Source: Anaerolineae bacterium (GTDB lineage Bacteria > Chloroflexota > Anaerolineae > Anaerolineales > Villigracilaceae). From it: a stretch of DNA of 64,000 bases. The notes beneath the pieces were generated by a model. The model did no database searches and had not been told where the DNA came from. It saw only the letters and a list, made by a program, of their open reading frames with translations. Shown here piece by piece: positions 50,193 through 59,874 of this stretch. The position numbers and the translations under genes were made by a program. Location: the NCBI GenBank assembly GCA_018645405.1, contig JABGOQ010000072.1, positions 1 to 64,000 on the forward strand, given 5' to 3'. How positions within the stretch are numbered: position 1 is the stretch's first letter; each line of letters opens with the position of its first letter.

Positions 50193-51769
50193 AAAAAGAA
50201 AAACTTGCTATAGCTGGTCCTATTCTCTCTGCGCTGGCGGTTTTGGTTGCGCTCGCTTCATTGACGATGAAAGCCTTTCAGAGCATAGGCATATATACAC
50301 CTACCAATCCCGATGCGCTCATATTGGCTCTCCAGATTAGCGCGGCGGTTTTTATCTTGGGTTTGGCGTTTTTCGCCATCATTTTGCCTGATAAAACACG
50401 CCAGATCCTCACGGGCAAAACCGTGCGTTATGGGAGCAATTTACTCATTATCACGCTCGCTTTTCTCGGCATTTTGATTACGCTCAATTACCTTGCTTAT
50501 AAAAACCCCAAAGAATGGGATCTCACGGCTGAAAAATCGCATACTCTCGCACCAGAAAGTATTGCCATTCTTGCTGCCTTGCCCGAAAAAGTTGAAGCAA
50601 TTGCCTTTTTCTCTGCCTATACCCCGATGGATGCTGCCGACCAACTCTTGCTCGATTTCAAGGCAAATAGTAACGGAAAATTTGATTATCAATTTGTAGA
50701 CCCAGATCTAAACCCTGTTGAAGTGCGCGAAGCTGGAATCACGGGAGATGGCAAAATCTTGCTTCAAATGAGAGAAAAACAAGAAATTATCCCCGTTGCT
50801 TCAGAGCAAGAACTTTTAAGGGGGATGCTGCGCTTGATTAATCCCGATGAGCGGGCGGTTTACTTTTTGACGGGACACGGCGAATACGATAGTGAGATTC
50901 AAGGAGAACGCGCCGTGACGCGCGCCATAGAGACGTTGTACGGGAAGAACTACATTGTCCAGCCCCTCAACTTGCTTGCTGAAAACGCCATCCCCGACGA
51001 TGCTCTGACCATCGTCATCGTGGGGGCTACAAATCCGCTCTCCGCTGATGAGATTGCGTTATTTGATTCGTATCTTGCTGATGGTGGCGGTTTGGTCGCG
51101 TTAGTCGACCCCACACCCTTATCAGAACTTGGAAATGAAGAAGATACGCTTGTTGCGTATCTTGCCGAAAGCTGGGGTGTTCTTCTTGACGATAACCTGA
51201 TTGTTGACCCTTCATCCAATCCACCATCAGATGCCGTTGCATATAGCTATGCAGAGCATCCGATTACGCAGAAGATGAATAACGTTGCGGCATATTTCCC
51301 CTTTGCGCGGAGTATGCAATTTGTTGAAAATAAGAATCTGACTCAAACTCTCCTCGCGTGGACAATAGATCGTGCTTGGGGTGAGTCCAATTTTTCTGCC
51401 CTCGAAGTAGATGGCGACCCCGTCGCGTTTGATGAAGAAGATGATATTCCTGGCCCTCTGGCGATGGCATCTTCGGTAGAAAATATTTCTACAGGTGGGC
51501 GCATTGTCGTCTTTGGGAACGCGGTTTTTGCCGGAGATGAGGCTTTTGATGCTTATGGCAATGGCGATCTATTTATCAATGCGATAGATTGGGCTGCCGA
51601 GCAAGAAGATCTGCTCAATCTGACGCCCAAGCCGCAAGTTGAGCGAACTTTTCTCGCCCCGAACGATTTCCAGCTTATCACCATTCTCTTGGGGACAATC
51701 TGTCTCCTGCCGGGGATGATGATTGTTGGTGGTTTTCTTGCGTGGATGAACAGGAAGAAGAGAGGTTAG
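50189..51769 (+). CDS. GldG-like ABC auxiliary membrane protein
   Basis: A 526-residue protein with three N-terminal membrane helices (within about 1-105), a large extracytoplasmic alpha/beta domain of the GldG/IFT52-like type (SHTLAPESIAILAALPEKVEAIAFFS, YFLTGHGEYD, LVDPTPLSEL) and one C-terminal helix. It pairs with the GldF-like permease. The start overlaps the preceding stop by four bases. Confidence 0.88.
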   Translation: MKKEKLAIAGPILSALAVLVALASLTMKAFQSIGIYTPTNPDALILALQISAAVFILGLAFFAIILPDKTRQILTGKTVRYGSNLLIITLAFLGILITLNYLAYKNPKEWDLTAEKSHTLAPESIAILAALPEKVEAIAFFSAYTPMDAADQLLLDFKANSNGKFDYQFVDPDLNPVEVREAGITGDGKILLQMREKQEIIPVASEQELLRGMLRLINPDERAVYFLTGHGEYDSEIQGERAVTRAIETLYGKNYIVQPLNLLAENAIPDDALTIVIVGATNPLSADEIALFDSYLADGGGLVALVDPTPLSELGNEEDTLVAYLAESWGVLLDDNLIVDPSSNPPSDAVAYSYAEHPITQKMNNVAAYFPFARSMQFVENKNLTQTLLAWTIDRAWGESNFSALEVDGDPVAFDEEDDIPGPLAMASSVENISTGGRIVVFGNAVFAGDEAFDAYGNGDLFINAIDWAAEQEDLLNLTPKPQVERTFLAPNDFQLITILLGTICLLPGMMIVGGFLAWMNRKKRG

Positions 51770-51772
51770 TTA

Positions 51773-52300
51773 GTGCGCCGCTCGATCTGGATTTTGCTGG
51801 CTTTACTAGCCGCGTTGCTTGCTCTGACGTTATTTCTCGAAAATCGAGAAGTGGAGCAGCCAATTATCGGTACGGAGACTTCTAGGCTTATACCCAATTT
51901 TCTCTTCTCCGCAAAAAATGGGCTTGTGACCAGTTTGAAGATTGAGAATGTAGAGGAATATGGCATTTCTTTGCAACGTGGCACAGATGGTCTCTGGGAT
52001 GTGCTTGAACCAGAAGGCGTAGAAATTGAGCAAGGTGTAGCTGAGGCAGCGGTATCTCAGGTGCTTGCACTGCCCCTCTTGGCGGAGGAACTCAGCATCA
52101 GCCCTTTAGATGTTGGGATAGGGAAGCAAGCCCCTCTTGTAGAGGTTGGATTTGCTGACGACGCGGTATCCGTTTTTCGTGTAGGCAATCTTACTTCGAG
52201 CGGAAGCGGATACTATATCCAATATGAAAAAGAGAAGATAGGCATTGTTGGTAGAGATGGTCTTGATTCTTTGTTTAAGTTGCTACTTCTTTTTGAATAG
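51773..52300 (+). CDS. DUF4340 domain protein
   Basis: A 175-residue membrane-anchored protein: N-terminal helix (about 3-20) and an extracytoplasmic beta-rich domain of the DUF4340 type (VTSLKIENVEEYGISLQRGTDGLWDVLEPEG). Such proteins normally follow gldG-like genes, as here (three bases after). It is shorter than many relatives, which carry repeated units. GTG start. Confidence 0.75.
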   Translation: MRRSIWILLALLAALLALTLFLENREVEQPIIGTETSRLIPNFLFSAKNGLVTSLKIENVEEYGISLQRGTDGLWDVLEPEGVEIEQGVAEAAVSQVLALPLLAEELSISPLDVGIGKQAPLVEVGFADDAVSVFRVGNLTSSGSGYYIQYEKEKIGIVGRDGLDSLFKLLLLFE

Positions 52301-52341
52301 AGAATGTAACATTTTGGGAGCTTAATCATCTAAATAGAGTG

Positions 52342-52370
52342 TTGCAATTGTCTTTAAAAAAGAGTATGCT
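52342..52370 (+). promoter_or_regulatory. Probable promoter of the sigma factor gene
   Basis: TTGCAA (52342-52347), 17-base spacer, TATGCT (52365-52370). It gives a leader of about 90 bases before the ATG at 52468. Confidence 0.5.
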
Positions 52371-52467
52371 GGGTAAAAGATATTTCCTAGAAAATGATAA
52401 GTAAAAACGTTTTTGTTGTGTGCAATAACGTTATAACAAAATATGAGAAGGTGTTTTAGAAACTATT

Positions 52468-53679
52468 ATGAGTGAAAAAAATTTGATTGAAGTCGAAGAA
52501 AAAGCATCCCCTGGCATCATTAAGTTACTTGCATTGGGACGCAAGAAGAGTTTTGTCACATTTGACGATATTTTAAATGTTTTCCCAAATGCAGAGCAGG
52601 ATGTTGCCCAGCTTGAAGAGGCTTTTGCCTCCTTACTAAGCGCGGGCATCCCTTTTATTGAAGATGCCACATTGCCTGGTCCTTCTGATCAAGAAGTGGA
52701 GAAGGTTTCGGAAGAGGAAGAAAAAGAAAAAATCGATCAAAATGTTTCCGAAGATTATTTGGCAAATATCGACACAAAAGATACGATTGGCTTATATCTG
52801 AAAGAAGTTAGCCGCGTTCCGCTCCTTACCGCTGAACAAGAGGTGGAGTTGGCGCAGCGTATCGAACGTGGACGCTTGGCGCGTGCTGAACTAGCTCAGG
52901 GGAGAGTTAGCATAAAACGGCGTGACGAATTGCGTGTGCTCATCGAAGATGGCTGGGCGGCGCGCGAACACCTTATTACGGCGAACTCTCGCTTGGTGAT
53001 CAGTGTTGCAAAAAAATATATGGGGCGTGGCGTTCCTTTTCTTGATCTCATTCAAGAAGGGAATATTGGCTTAATCCGTGCAACCAAGAAATTTGACTAT
53101 CGACGCGGACATAAATTTAGCACCTACGCCACTTGGTGGATTCGCCAAGCTGTAACGCGTGCCATCGCCGATCAGGGGCGCACGATCCGCGTTCCCGTTC
53201 ATATGGGTGACCAGATTAATAAATTGCTCCGTATTCAGCATCAGCTCACTCAAAAATTGGGGCGCGCTCCTGCAGTTGAAGAATTAGCGGAGGCTTTGGA
53301 AGTTCCCCCCAAGAAAGTGGAGCATATGATTCAGGTTGCGCGACGTCCGCTTTCGCTGGAAACGCCCACGGATAACGAAGAGGATTCCGTTTTAGGAGAT
53401 TTCATCGAAGACCAAGATTCTCCACCTCCTGATGATACAGCTACTCATCACCTCTTACAAAATCATCTTGTCGAAGTGATGGAAAATTTGCCTCCTCGTG
53501 AAGTTCGCATTTTGCAATTGCGCTACGGCATCCTGGATGGACAAGCCTACACCCTCGAAGAAGTTGGGCGTAAAATGGGCGTGACTCGTGAACGTGTCCG
53601 TCAGATCGAAGCCCAAGCCTTAAGCCGATTGCGGCATCCGACCGTACGGCGTAAGTTAAGAGATTATTTAGGCGAATAA
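52468..53679 (+). CDS. rpoD: RNA polymerase sigma factor, principal RpoD type
   Basis: A 403-residue sigma70 protein. Region 1.1 is present (about 8-65, FVTFDDILNVFPNAEQDVAQLEEAFASLLSAGIPF), so it is a group 1-like factor. Region 1.2 is DTIGLYLKEVSRVPLL; region 2 runs through SRLVISVAKKYMGRGVPFLDLIQEGNIGLIRA and FSTYATWWIRQAVTRAI; region 3 follows; region 4.2 is EEVGRKMGVTRERVRQIEAQALSRLRHP. This is probably the housekeeping factor or a close group 2 paralogue. It is followed by a terminator and a convergent gene. Confidence 0.93.
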   Translation: MSEKNLIEVEEKASPGIIKLLALGRKKSFVTFDDILNVFPNAEQDVAQLEEAFASLLSAGIPFIEDATLPGPSDQEVEKVSEEEEKEKIDQNVSEDYLANIDTKDTIGLYLKEVSRVPLLTAEQEVELAQRIERGRLARAELAQGRVSIKRRDELRVLIEDGWAAREHLITANSRLVISVAKKYMGRGVPFLDLIQEGNIGLIRATKKFDYRRGHKFSTYATWWIRQAVTRAIADQGRTIRVPVHMGDQINKLLRIQHQLTQKLGRAPAVEELAEALEVPPKKVEHMIQVARRPLSLETPTDNEEDSVLGDFIEDQDSPPPDDTATHHLLQNHLVEVMENLPPREVRILQLRYGILDGQAYTLEEVGRKMGVTRERVRQIEAQALSRLRHPTVRRKLRDYLGE

Positions 53680-53690
53680 AGAATGACTAA

Positions 53691-53726
53691 AAAATCCCCG
53701 TTCTTACGAGCGGGGATTTTCTTTTT
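53691..53726. terminator. Bidirectional terminator after rpoD
   Basis: Ten-base stem AAAATCCCCG/CGGGGATTTT (53691-53700, 53711-53720) then CTTTTT, between convergent genes. Confidence 0.9.
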
Positions 53727-53742
53727 AAACTTATTGAGAAGT

Positions 53743-55284
53743 TCATTCACAAGAACTTTCGATCTTATCAGTCACCTCTTCTGCTTGGTAAAGTTTCTCC
53801 CACGGTGAGAAATAAATTTTATCTTCCAAAAGTTCTAAATCTAAATCGAAAATTTCGTTCAAAACAATGCGAAAAGAATTCACTGGGGTAATTGTCTCGT
53901 AAAAAATATCATCCTCTACTGTGGGGAGATAATATGCGTTCAAAATAGATGTGCGTTCACGCAAGCAGGTATTTTCAAGAGATTCAAAATCTAAAAACAT
54001 GCCAGAACCATGATCGCCTTGAATAATGATCACTGGTGGCGTCGCAGAATTTTCAAGGATATTTTCAATAGTTTTTTCTAAAAGTGTACTTGTGTATGCC
54101 ATTTGTTGTGGATACCCGGTTTTATACTCTTCACGACTTCCGGCAAACTCAGTACCATCTAGCCCGTTACAATCTCCATATTTCACGGTATTTCCTTCCG
54201 CATCAAAAACAAAGGGCGGATGTGGTGCCATAATATGCACAAAAACAAATTTCGGTCCGGGTAATGCGGGAACTTTTTCTAAATTCTCAAATATATTCAT
54301 GATACCGCCGCGCTGACTTTCACAATAAAAAGGCAAAAAAAGGTTTTGCATCTTATCGCCAAAAGCGCGCGTGGCAGAGGTCATCAAAATTAGATTTTCA
54401 AGGTCATTTGCCAACTCTACATGATAGGGGATAAAAAAATCTGCATCTGAAATAGTGGTGAGCGCATATCCGGTTGAGAAGCCAATAGTCTGATAGCCAC
54501 GCTCCTCCAAAAACTGACGTAATTCGCTATGATGAATCAACTCTTTCAAAGGCTCTCTATCACTAGATTGAATATCAGCTTCTTCTAAGTTTTCAAGATA
54601 ATCTAAATTCATCGAAGAAGAAAGTGACAAAGAAGTCTGAATATAATTGCTATGGCTTTTTTCTGCGATATAAAAACCACGTGCTTCTAAGAAATTGATA
54701 AAATCAGAATTATCATAATCATATAATTCCTTCACTACATCTGAGCGCCCATAAGCATCGGGGATAATATAGTATATATCGGGTAAATCACTATTATTTT
54801 GCGATACAGCGTCTACGCCATCAAAAGGCGAGGGTGGTTTTATTTTCTGCGGTATCCCCGATTGAGATAAGAATATTAATATCGTGAAAATTGGTTGCAA
54901 CAATAAAAGAAAAGTGATGATATTCAGGCTTTTAATAACTGAATTGATATTTTTAATTCTATATTTTGCCAACATGCCCACAGCCAGTAAAAGCACCCAT
55001 GCGAGCAATAAAATAGCATGGTTTTCCAATCCCAACGCGCGATGAATATGCCCGTAAGTAAAAAATAACCCTACTATAATGGAGGCAGAAAGACCTCCCT
55101 GCCGATGATCTTTCGCCGCTATACTAAATATCAAGGTAAAAAATAACGTAAAAAGAAGGCTGATAACCAAAGGCCTAAAAAGGTCTTTCGGATTTATTTG
55201 ACTGATATTATTTGCCAACAAAAATAATATCGGATAGCTTGCGATAAAAAAAGGATGTAGTGCTAATTCGCTTGTTTTTTTCAT
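53743..55284 (-). CDS. Membrane sulfatase/alkaline-phosphatase superfamily protein
   Basis: A 513-residue protein with five N-terminal membrane helices (to about 150) and an extracytoplasmic alkaline-phosphatase-fold domain: DIYYIIPDAYGR with the first metal Asp, SLSSSMNLDY holding the probable nucleophile, HIMAPHPPF and QGDHGSGM. It resembles membrane phosphoglycerol or phosphoethanolamine transferases, though the family also holds sulfatases. ATG at 55284 is preferred (CAGG upstream) over one seven codons earlier with no ribosome-binding site. It is divergent from the glycosyltransferase cluster. Confidence 0.82.
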   Translation of the reverse strand: MKKTSELALHPFFIASYPILFLLANNISQINPKDLFRPLVISLLFTLFFTLIFSIAAKDHRQGGLSASIIVGLFFTYGHIHRALGLENHAILLLAWVLLLAVGMLAKYRIKNINSVIKSLNIITFLLLLQPIFTILIFLSQSGIPQKIKPPSPFDGVDAVSQNNSDLPDIYYIIPDAYGRSDVVKELYDYDNSDFINFLEARGFYIAEKSHSNYIQTSLSLSSSMNLDYLENLEEADIQSSDREPLKELIHHSELRQFLEERGYQTIGFSTGYALTTISDADFFIPYHVELANDLENLILMTSATRAFGDKMQNLFLPFYCESQRGGIMNIFENLEKVPALPGPKFVFVHIMAPHPPFVFDAEGNTVKYGDCNGLDGTEFAGSREEYKTGYPQQMAYTSTLLEKTIENILENSATPPVIIIQGDHGSGMFLDFESLENTCLRERTSILNAYYLPTVEDDIFYETITPVNSFRIVLNEIFDLDLELLEDKIYFSPWEKLYQAEEVTDKIESSCE

Positions 55285-55409
55285 GAATACCTGTTTTTGG
55301 GGCATGGCATATTTAAATTATTTGCTTTTTGCACGCTCTCGCTATTCTATCTTATTTTCCTTGCGCTTTTCTTATAAGTTACAATAGGATACATAAATGA
55401 GGAGAAAAA

Positions 55410-56870
55410 TTGCCAGAAAAAACTTCAGCTCCCGCCTTCAATCGGCTCATCACCACCATTGCGTTACTACTAACTTTCATTCTCCTCACGCGCACTCCTA
55501 TAGATGCCGATATGTGGTGGCATCTTCGTTCGGGCGAAGAAATCGTCACACAAGGGCAAATTCTCCTTAAAGACATCTTTTCTTATACGCGCTTCGGAGC
55601 AGACAGAGTAAACGCTTATTGGATGGCGGCTAGTTTCCTCTATCTTATTTTTGATTTTGGCAGTTATTTTGCCCTCGCAGGTTTTGTTGCTCTGATTGGT
55701 GTTGCTACATTTAGCATTATTGCTAGGCAGATGCGTGGTCCCGCCTTCATGCGTGCCAGCCTCATTATTCTTGCTGCGATTACAGCCGCGCCAATTTGGT
55801 CTCCCCGCCCGCAACTTTTTTCGTTTTTTTTCCTCGCTATACTAGATTATTGGCTTTCTGTCCTCAAAAAAGATGAAAAAGCGCGCTTTTGGCTCCTCGT
55901 CCCATTTTTTGCGCTTTGGGCAAATCTGCATGGTGGCTATATTTGGGGAATTCTCCTCCTCATCGCCCACCTCATCGGAGAAGTTTTTAACAAATGGCTA
56001 GGCAGAGAGTGCCTCCCTGCAAAAACGCGAAAAAATCTCTCTCTCTATACTATTTTTGCTCTCTTTGCCGTCCTCATCAACCCCAATGGCATAGAGCTTT
56101 GGTTACTTCCTTTTCGTACACTTGGCGTTTCTCCCGGTATTCAAGAGTGGCTCTCCCCCGATTTTCACCAAATCAGCTTTCAGCCCATGCTCTGGATGCT
56201 TTTCCTCTTCATTTTTGCTCTCGCGAATACAGCGAAAAAACTCAATTTTAGAGACTTATTTAAGGTAATGGGATTTACCTACATGACCTTCATTTCCCAG
56301 CGGAATATTGCACCTTATGCCATTATTCTCCTCCCCGTGCTAAGCAGGCAATTTTCATTTTTCTGGGATGAAGAGATCGCACCGCGCGTCTTTCAGCTTG
56401 GGGCGCGTTTTTCAACAAATTCTCAGCCCAAGCAACTCCCGTTAAAACTAACGCACCTCATCAACGGATTCCTCGTATCTCTGATCGTAATTGCCGCGCT
56501 AGGAAATTTATATATCCTCACCCGTCCCACGACAGTGGACGAGAACTACCCTGTCCACGCAGTAGAATGGATTAAAGAAAATCAGCCTGAAGGCGCGCTT
56601 TTCAACTCCTATAATTGGGGCGGCTACTTGATTTGGAATTTGCGCGAGTACCCGGTTTTTATTGATGGGCGCGCCGATCTCTACGGTGAAGAATTGATCG
56701 GACAATGGAAGCAAGTTGCAATCGGGGGCGAAGTGGCGCAGCAAATCCTGAATGAATGGGATGTCCATCTCATCCTGCTAGAACCAAGTTGGGCAGTGGT
56801 TGATGAATTATCCCAATATGGTTGGGAACTTCTCTACGAAGACGAAATGAGCGTGGTTTATGGACGCTAA
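55410..56870 (+). CDS. Membrane glycosyltransferase-like protein (GT-C fold)
   Basis: A 486-residue polytopic protein with about ten helices and an early acidic motif, PIDADMWWHLRSGEE, at the first extracytoplasmic loop, the GT-C position for metal and lipid-phosphate binding. A C-terminal soluble domain contains WIKENQPEGALFNSYNWGGYLIWNL and the FIDGRADLYG block common to this uncharacterised family. It starts at TTG (55410) with GAGGAG upstream, and its end overlaps the next gene by 11 bases. The donor and acceptor are unknown. Confidence 0.75.
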   Translation: MPEKTSAPAFNRLITTIALLLTFILLTRTPIDADMWWHLRSGEEIVTQGQILLKDIFSYTRFGADRVNAYWMAASFLYLIFDFGSYFALAGFVALIGVATFSIIARQMRGPAFMRASLIILAAITAAPIWSPRPQLFSFFFLAILDYWLSVLKKDEKARFWLLVPFFALWANLHGGYIWGILLLIAHLIGEVFNKWLGRECLPAKTRKNLSLYTIFALFAVLINPNGIELWLLPFRTLGVSPGIQEWLSPDFHQISFQPMLWMLFLFIFALANTAKKLNFRDLFKVMGFTYMTFISQRNIAPYAIILLPVLSRQFSFFWDEEIAPRVFQLGARFSTNSQPKQLPLKLTHLINGFLVSLIVIAALGNLYILTRPTTVDENYPVHAVEWIKENQPEGALFNSYNWGGYLIWNLREYPVFIDGRADLYGEELIGQWKQVAIGGEVAQQILNEWDVHLILLEPSWAVVDELSQYGWELLYEDEMSVVYGR

Positions 56871-58854
56871 AGCAAAGAAAACGCTTTTGATCGGTTTGGC
56901 TGGTATATTATGGCTATTGGCGGTCATGCTGGGCTACGCCTATACCCATAAACCATTTTCCCCTGAACAAGTCTTTGTTTTAGGAAAGGCTTTTTGGCAA
57001 CTATTCATCGGGGTTGGCATCATTTCACTGATGGGCGCATTGGGGGAAAGATTTTTTCCGATTATCAAAAAAGAATTTTCACCCTTAGAAGCTATCGCAA
57101 TCCAATCTGCGCTCGGGATGGGCGTTCTTGGTATTTTTGTTCTCGTGCTCGGCATGAGTATCGGTTTTTCCTCTATTATTTTTGGTGTTTTGTTTTTAAT
57201 CCTGGCTATTTTCCTTCGGAAAGACCTCCTCCTTTGGTGGAGATCATGGGGTGCGTTTACTCCAATTTGGCGAAAAAGCACAGTTTTTGAAAAAATACTT
57301 GCCAGCGGTGTTCTTTTTATCCTTATCGTTACCCTCGCCAAATCTCTCGTGCCGCCCTTGGCTTTTGATAGTCTTGTATATCACCTTACCCTTCCCAAAA
57401 TTTACCTGCTTGATGGCAGTATAAATTATGTCCCTGAACTGATTTTTTGGGGGATGCCGCAAATTCAAGAAATGGGGCAAACTTTTGCTATGGCGTTGGG
57501 CGGCACAGAATCAGCAACAGTTTTTAGCTGGACTTTAGGCGCACTTACACTAACAGGGTTGCTTGGCTTTCTTAGTGAGAAATTTTCCACGCGCACAGCG
57601 TGGGTTGCATTGGCAACTTTGTTATCAGGATTTTCCCTCTCCGATTCCCTTTCGTGGGGATATGTGGGCTGGGCAACAATGCTCTACGGCCTCAGCTTTT
57701 TTCTTTTATTGGATTTGTGGAGATCGCGCGGCGAAAATAAATTATTGTGGATTTCAGCCCTGATACTCGGTTTTGCAATGGGAACAAAGTACACAACCGC
57801 GATTTTGGCTGGGGGTGCGCTTGTTATCATTTTCTCGGCAAATAACGGACGTGGCATCAAACCCACCTTACGCAATATTTTCATCTTCGGCGGCATCACC
57901 TTTCTGACTTTTTCTCCGTGGCTGATCAAAAACTGGTTGGCAACGGGGAATCCCTTTTACCCTCTTCTTTTCCCCTCAGGTGCGATGGACGCAAATCGAC
58001 TCCTCCTATATCAAGATGATCCTGTCTGGGGAGATTGGCGAGATGCTCTTTTCCTCCCTTGGCAAGCCACAATTTGGGGCGTTGAGAAAAAATCAGGTTA
58101 TTCAGCCGAGTTCGGGGCTTTGTTTCTTGCGCTTAGTCCTTTAGTGTGGGTAGGCTGGCGAGAGCGGAGCAATGAGCAAAGAAAATCTTTGAGCGTTGCC
58201 CTCATTATCACGATAACAGGCTTTATAATTTGGGCAATTGCGGGACGTACAACGCGCTTACTGATTCAAACTAGATTATATTATGCCTTTTTTCCGGCTT
58301 GGGCAATTTTAGCGGGGGTAGGGTTTGATGGTTTCTCAAAGCTCCGTGCCGTAGAAATCCGTTTTGGACGAATTGCCTCAGCTCTTGTTATTTTAGCTTT
58401 CGGATTTAATGTTTTCGTTACGGGTCTAAACTTTACGCAATTACGCGTGGCAGGAGCATTGCTTGGGGCGCAGACTCACGCTCACTACCGGGAACGAGCC
58501 TTGGGCACGTACGAATCGGCAATATCAGCGTTGGTAGAATTGCCCCCAGATTCTCAGGTCCTCATGCTCTGGGAAACGCGTGGGCTTGCTTGCATCCCGA
58601 AATGCAAACCAGACGAAACGATTGATCGCTGGTATGCTGATTTGCGTAATTATGGTTCTTCTGATGCTGTGCTGGATGCTTGGCAATCAGCAGGGAATAC
58701 GCATGTACTTTTTTATAAACGTGGCGCAGATTTTGTCCGTGAAAACGACTCAGCCTATAATGATACAGATTGGTCTGTGCTGGAAATGCTTTTAGAAGAA
58801 CTTATTTTTCTCGAAGATTTTGGTGTAGACTATCAATTATTTTCCTTGCAGTAA
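56860..58854 (+). CDS. Membrane glycosyltransferase-like protein (ArnT/PMT type, GT-C)
   Basis: A 664-residue polytopic protein with twelve or more helices. The PPLAFDSLVYHLTLPKIYLLDGSINYVPEL loop holds the Asp/His pattern of GT-C enzymes that use polyprenyl-phosphate sugars. It ends in a soluble domain (about 560-664). It is translationally coupled to the preceding gene by an 11-base overlap. Together they probably glycosylate an exported polymer or protein. Confidence 0.78.
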   Translation: MDAKAKKTLLIGLAGILWLLAVMLGYAYTHKPFSPEQVFVLGKAFWQLFIGVGIISLMGALGERFFPIIKKEFSPLEAIAIQSALGMGVLGIFVLVLGMSIGFSSIIFGVLFLILAIFLRKDLLLWWRSWGAFTPIWRKSTVFEKILASGVLFILIVTLAKSLVPPLAFDSLVYHLTLPKIYLLDGSINYVPELIFWGMPQIQEMGQTFAMALGGTESATVFSWTLGALTLTGLLGFLSEKFSTRTAWVALATLLSGFSLSDSLSWGYVGWATMLYGLSFFLLLDLWRSRGENKLLWISALILGFAMGTKYTTAILAGGALVIIFSANNGRGIKPTLRNIFIFGGITFLTFSPWLIKNWLATGNPFYPLLFPSGAMDANRLLLYQDDPVWGDWRDALFLPWQATIWGVEKKSGYSAEFGALFLALSPLVWVGWRERSNEQRKSLSVALIITITGFIIWAIAGRTTRLLIQTRLYYAFFPAWAILAGVGFDGFSKLRAVEIRFGRIASALVILAFGFNVFVTGLNFTQLRVAGALLGAQTHAHYRERALGTYESAISALVELPPDSQVLMLWETRGLACIPKCKPDETIDRWYADLRNYGSSDAVLDAWQSAGNTHVLFYKRGADFVRENDSAYNDTDWSVLEMLLEELIFLEDFGVDYQLFSLQ

Positions 58855-58879
58855 AGATTTTAGTAAAAGGTAAAACAAA

Positions 58880-59194
58880 GTGGTAAATAGTCTTTTTGAA
58901 AAATTTGTTGATTTTTTTAATCTTGATTTTTGGGTGCTTTGGGGACTTGCTGCGCAGGGTTTTTTCTTTCTTAGGCTAATTATTCAATGGTTTCGATCAG
59001 AAAAAGAGAAGAGAACTATTGTTCCCTTGAGTTTTTGGTGGTTGGGTATTGCTGGAGCCATCATGTTATTTGTATATGCTATGGTCAGAAGAGATATAGT
59101 ATTTATTCTGACATCTATCTTGCAACTGATTATATATTCCCGCAATTTTTCGATTGCTCTCAATGCAAAGGATAAAGTTTCTCATGACGAATAA
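58880..59194 (+). CDS. LAB_N (lipid-A-disaccharide synthase N-terminal) domain protein
   Basis: A 104-residue protein with three membrane helices. GLAAQGFFFLRLIIQWFRSEKEKRTIVPLSFWWLGIAGAIMLFVYAM matches the stand-alone LAB_N family, which often lies beside glycosyltransferase 2 and membrane GT genes for lipid-linked sugar modification. The presence of this domain does not itself imply lipid A. GTG start; the next gene starts 11 bases before its end. Confidence 0.85.
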   Translation: MVNSLFEKFVDFFNLDFWVLWGLAAQGFFFLRLIIQWFRSEKEKRTIVPLSFWWLGIAGAIMLFVYAMVRRDIVFILTSILQLIIYSRNFSIALNAKDKVSHDE

Positions 59195-59831
59195 AGAGCA
59201 ATCTTCTCCGCATATTTATGGGAATTATGAAGATAAATATAACTCTGAAAATATCATAGCGAAATTTCTGATGAGAAATTTTATAAAAAACTTCAAAAAG
59301 AATCTCTTTTCTTTTGAAGGTAAAAGCGCGGATGCTGTTTGTGAAGTGGGGTGTGGTGAAGGCGAATTATTGAAAATAATTCACGCCATTTATCCAGATG
59401 TTACTCTTTATGCTTCTGATATTTCTGAAGGCGAAATTGCCAAGGCAAAAGAGAATTGCGCGCCTATGTCAGTGAGGTTTTCTGTTCAAAACGCTGAAAA
59501 TTTAGATGAATATGATGATTCAGTCTTTGACCTTGTTGTTTGTTGTGAAGTGTTGGAGCATTTGTCTAATGTTGAAAAGGGATTAAGTGAGTTGTTTAGA
59601 ATTAGCAAAAAACATATTCTTCTTTCAGTACCCAATGAGCCGATATGGAAAATCTTGAATGTCGCAAGAGGTAAATATCTCCGAGATTTCGGCAATACAC
59701 CGGGGCATATTAACCATTGGAATATAGTGCAATTCCCCAAATTTTTAAGCACTTATTCTAAGTATTCACTGATTGAGCGGAGTTACCCTTTTCCTTGGCA
59801 AATGGTTCTTTTGAAAAAGGTGACACGTTAG
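59184..59831 (+). CDS. SAM-dependent methyltransferase (class I)
   Basis: A 215-residue class I methyltransferase. Motif I is VCEVGCGEGELL, motif II region YASDISEGEI, and FDLVVCCEVLEHL is motif IV of the Methyltransf_11 type. ATG at 59184 overlaps the LAB_N gene; an in-frame TTG at 59154 is less likely. In this cluster it probably methylates a sugar or polyprenyl-linked intermediate. Confidence 0.87.
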   Translation: MTNKEQSSPHIYGNYEDKYNSENIIAKFLMRNFIKNFKKNLFSFEGKSADAVCEVGCGEGELLKIIHAIYPDVTLYASDISEGEIAKAKENCAPMSVRFSVQNAENLDEYDDSVFDLVVCCEVLEHLSNVEKGLSELFRISKKHILLSVPNEPIWKILNVARGKYLRDFGNTPGHINHWNIVQFPKFLSTYSKYSLIERSYPFPWQMVLLKKVTR

Positions 59832-59874
59832 CTGTTGATGCAAAATAATCTATCTTCGGATAATGGAGCTGGCT